Of a DNA stretch of 8,756 bases, positions 6,557-8,756 are shown piece after piece. The stretch comes from Thermococci archaeon (lineage in GTDB: Archaea > Methanobacteriota_B > Thermococci > Thermococcales > Thermococcaceae), in the NCBI GenBank assembly GCA_003663695.1, contig QMUB01000029.1, forward strand, positions 1 to 8,756, read 5' to 3'. The notes under the pieces were generated by a model. The model saw nothing but the letters and a program-made list of their open reading frames with translations, searched no databases and was not told where the DNA came from. Made by a program: the position numbers and the translations under genes. Within the stretch, counting starts at the first letter, position 1. Every line of letters starts with the position of its first letter.

Positions 6557-7306
6557 ATTTATTTAAAGGGGCGCTTTTGGGAGGTGGATTTCGCAAGGGG
6601 TATTGGGATTACCATGATGGTTGTGTCAAACTTTGTCACAGACCTTCAGTATTTTCTGGGCTATGGTGAACATCCATTCTTTTGGCATGTCTTTCCCTAT
6701 ACAACCGCTTCAATCTTTGTTTTTATCTCGGGGCTCTCTTTCTGGATAAGCTACTCAAGAAGTGTCAAAAAGAATTCCCGACCCTATAAAAAGTATTTTT
6801 TGAGATTTGGAAAGTTGTTCGGGCTGGGCTTGCTGATAACCCTAACCACGTATGTTCTCCTAAGAGATGGGACGATATACTTTGGGGTTCTGCACTTCCT
6901 TGGAGTAGCGAGCATTCTGGCGATCCCATTCTACCGCTTTGGAGTGAGAAATGGCATCTTTGGAGTGCTTTTTATTCTTGGAGCTTCGCTGATCTCGGGA
7001 ATTCATGTGAATTCACTCATTCTCCTGCCGTTCGGGATAACACCTCAAAATTTCTTCACTCTGGATTACTTTCCCATCTTTCCGTGGTTTGGGGTGTATC
7101 TCCTTGGTCTAGCCCTTGGGGCCTTTGTATATCCTCGGGGGGAGAGAAGATTTGAGATAAACTTTCCAAAGATTATTCCAATCGAGTTTATATGCTTCGC
7201 CGGGAGAAACACTCTGAAGATTTATATCTTTCATCAACCGATTCTGGTTGGGCTTTTATTCCTCATATATGAGGGCCTTCCGAATCTTGCGCTTCCTTTC
7301 TTATAA
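6527..7306 (+). CDS. DUF1624 / heparan-alpha-glucosaminide N-acetyltransferase-like membrane protein
   Basis: 259 residues from the GTG at 6527 (262 from 6518, 254 from the ATG at 6542). The N-terminal motif RFWEVDFARGIGITMMV (16-32) matches the (R)xxxxDxxRGIAI-MV signature of the HGSNAT/YeiB-related acyltransferase superfamily. Later family marks are GVLHFLGVA (120-128), FPWFGVYLLGLALG (185-198) and a C-terminal GRNTLKIYIFHQP (226-238). About seven hydrophobic segments are visible (roughly 24-45, 58-77, 93-112, 116-135, 142-160, 186-202, 230-248), so it is an integral membrane protein. Family members are thought to move acyl or acetyl groups across the membrane onto sugars; the substrate here is unknown, and enzymatic function is inferred only. 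It follows adk by 17 nt and is probably on the same mRNA. Its first ten codons are a tandem duplication of five codons. Confidence 0.85.
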   Translation: MLGSEMLGSEIYLKGRFWEVDFARGIGITMMVVSNFVTDLQYFLGYGEHPFFWHVFPYTTASIFVFISGLSFWISYSRSVKKNSRPYKKYFLRFGKLFGLGLLITLTTYVLLRDGTIYFGVLHFLGVASILAIPFYRFGVRNGIFGVLFILGASLISGIHVNSLILLPFGITPQNFFTLDYFPIFPWFGVYLLGLALGAFVYPRGERRFEINFPKIIPIEFICFAGRNTLKIYIFHQPILVGLLFLIYEGLPNLALPFL

Positions 7307-7311
7307 AACGC

Positions 7312-7317
7312 TTTTTT
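7312..7317 (+). terminator. Oligo-T terminator of the adk-DUF1624 unit
   Basis: TTTTTT begins 5 nt past the TAA stop at 7306. Runs of this length terminate transcription in Thermococcales without a hairpin. Confidence 0.55.
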
Positions 7318-7319
7318 GT

Positions 7320-7326
7320 AAAAAAA
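7320..7326 (-). terminator. Oligo-T terminator of the MFS transporter gene
   Basis: On the minus strand TTTTTTT lies 5 nt past the TGA stop (7334-7332). Together with the plus-strand run at 7312-7317 it forms a compact bidirectional terminator between convergent genes. Confidence 0.55.
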
Positions 7327-7331
7327 GAAAA

Positions 7332-8756
7332 TCAAAGTGCATCCTCAACGGTAGCACTTTTATACATTCCCCCCTTTTCAAAGCCTCCTTTGAAGACCTC
7401 CTTTATCCCGAAGGATATTAGGAACAGGAGGAAAAATACTGCCGCTGAGCTGCTGAAGAGGACTTCATATGCTTTATCCGTAGGTATCATGAAGTGCATT
7501 GGAGGGTTCGCGGGTATTGTGATTATTCTCGAGTACGTGGTCATAACGGTGCCTGCTATGGCAGGACCCCATGTAGACCCAAAGCTCCTGAAGAGGCTGT
7601 TTGCTCCCGTTGCCACACCCATGACACGTCTGTCCACACTGAATATGAGCACATTTATGAGGGAAACGTTCATTAGAGTTATTCCAATTCCTGTGAGCAC
7701 AATTAGAGCTATAAAGCCTGGCAAGGAGGAAGATGTAGCAAATTTTGCGAGCAACATGAGTCCTATCCCCCCGATAACCGCTCCAAGTGTTGCAAAGATC
7801 CTAACACCGAATTTCACCATTAGCTTGCCCGTCAGTGGTGCAACAACCAGCATAACCATTGCATTGGGCGTCATTAGCAAACCGCTCTGAAGTATTGTTT
7901 TTCCAAAACCATAGGGCTCTGGCATCTGGAGTATGTATGTGTTTGCTTGGTTCATCATCTGTATCCCAAAGCCCGCCATCATTATACCAAGGTTCGCTAT
8001 CATCGGATTCCTCGATGAGATAACACTGATGGGAATAAGGGGATTCTCCACTCTCTTCTCATAGAATATAAGGAGCACGAAGGCAAGTGCAGATATGCCG
8101 AGGAGGCCTATGGTTTGAGTGTTTTTCCATCCTACTGTGGGCGCTTTAGTTACGGCTACTATTGCAGGAACAACAAATGCCATGAGCAGCAATATGCCTC
8201 CAATATCGAGCTTCCCCGGTGTTATGTACCGGCTCTCGCGGAGGATCAGCACGGAGAGGATGAGCATCAATATGGCGAAGGGAACCACGGAGTGATAGGT
8301 CCACCGCCATCCATAGTTTTGAGAGATGTAAGCCCCGAGAGGAAGTGCTATCACCATACCCACGGCAAACATTGCGCTTATCATTCCCTGAACCTCGGGC
8401 ACCATCTCGGGGGGAAATTCCTCCCTCACAAGGCTAAAGCCGAGGGGAAATATTGCCATGCCGATTCCCTGCATGCCCCTTGAAAAAAGAAGCCACTCAT
8501 AGCTCGGTGCAAAGCCGTTGAGTATAACGCCTGCTGTGTAGAAGCTTAATGCAGTGATGAACATTTTTTTTCTTGCCGTACATGTCCCCCAGCTTGCCCA
8601 TTATTGCCACGCTCACCGTTCCGACGAGAAGATATATGGAGAGTATCCAACTTGCATCACCCGGTGTTATTCCAAACTCCTTTTGAATTGTAGGAAGCGA
8701 GGGTATGAGCACGGCTTCTGTGTACATGACAATGAGCGGCAGCAGAACCAGAACCG
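7332..8756 (-). pseudogene. DHA2-type MFS transporter, frameshifted near its N-terminus and cut by the right window edge
   Basis: Two minus-strand frames encode one protein. The N-terminal part is open from the edge (first full codon at 8754) and includes VLIPSLPTIQKEFGIT and MFS motif A GKLGDMYGKKK (63 residues visible). It meets the rest in an A8 tract at 8571-8564. Read straight through, it continues out of frame and stops at 8497-8499. The rest, 410 residues from 8564 to the TGA at 7332, starts MFITALSFYT and is full of membrane segments. With seven A instead of eight the frames join exactly. I count about 2 plus 12 hydrophobic segments, fitting the 14-helix DHA2 drug:H+ antiporter group. 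GMVIALPLGAYISQNYGWRW is a degenerate motif C region, and GKLMVKFGVR a second motif-A-like loop. Substrate unknown. The true start lies outside the window. The ATG at 8564 has no ribosome binding site, and a product from it would lack helices 1-2 and motif A. Sequencing error, real inactivation and slippage are all possible. Confidence 0.8.
8564..8571 (-). other. A8 homopolymer (T8 on plus strand) at the transporter frameshift
   Basis: Eight T on the plus strand, between ACA and CTTGCC. One base less gives AAG AAA AAA ATG TTC and joins the two parts of the MFS protein right after motif A. Confidence 0.85.

Noticed and set aside
8058..8071. Extra copy of the palindromic repeat (TAGAATATAAGG)
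   Set aside because: Only the GAATATAA half is present, inside MFS coding sequence, with no paired arm. Chance is sufficient.
7390..8483. Plus-strand open frames opposite the MFS gene
   Set aside because: The minus strand encodes a continuous 12-helix membrane region with MFS features. The plus-strand frames are antisense by-products.

Overview
The window comes from a hyperthermophilic euryarchaeon of the order Thermococcales (Thermococcus, Pyrococcus or Palaeococcus). The reasons are an adjacent rfcS-rfcL clamp-loader pair with a C-terminal PIP box, a long zinc-LID adenylate kinase, archaeal NFACT (RqcH-type) and DUF4143 ATPase genes, GGTGA-type ribosome binding sites about 5 nt before starts, short TATA-like promoters and oligo-T terminators. 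The genus and species cannot be fixed from the sequence alone.

Layout. Positions 1-5707 read leftwards (minus strand). In transcription order they hold rfcS (small clamp-loader subunit), rfcL (large subunit), then a 135-nt A/T-rich gap with three regularly phased palindromic repeats, then a DUF4143 P-loop ATPase, and finally an NFACT/RqcH-family ribosome quality-control gene that runs off the left edge. The ATPase and NFACT genes overlap by 20 nt. Positions 5708-5831 are a divergent promoter region. Positions 5832-7306 read rightwards: adk, then a DUF1624/HGSNAT-like membrane acyltransferase 17 nt downstream. From the right edge a minus-strand DHA2-type MFS transporter converges on that membrane gene. 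The two ends are separated by back-to-back oligo-T terminators. The MFS gene is split by a one-base frameshift in an A8 tract.

How the genes work together. RfcS and RfcL form the heteropentameric clamp loader that places PCNA on primed DNA, and their 13-nt spacing fits translation from one mRNA. The ATPase probably has its own promoter, buried in the repeat array, and shares its message with the NFACT gene. The NFACT product is expected to act on the large ribosomal subunit. Adk and the membrane protein look co-transcribed but have no evident functional link.

Most of the window is conserved housekeeping sequence. The parts worth a second look are the 33-bp-phased palindromes before the ATPase, the frameshifted transporter, and the duplicated start region of the DUF1624 gene. 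I see no CRISPR array, transposase, tRNA or rRNA gene, intein or phage gene.
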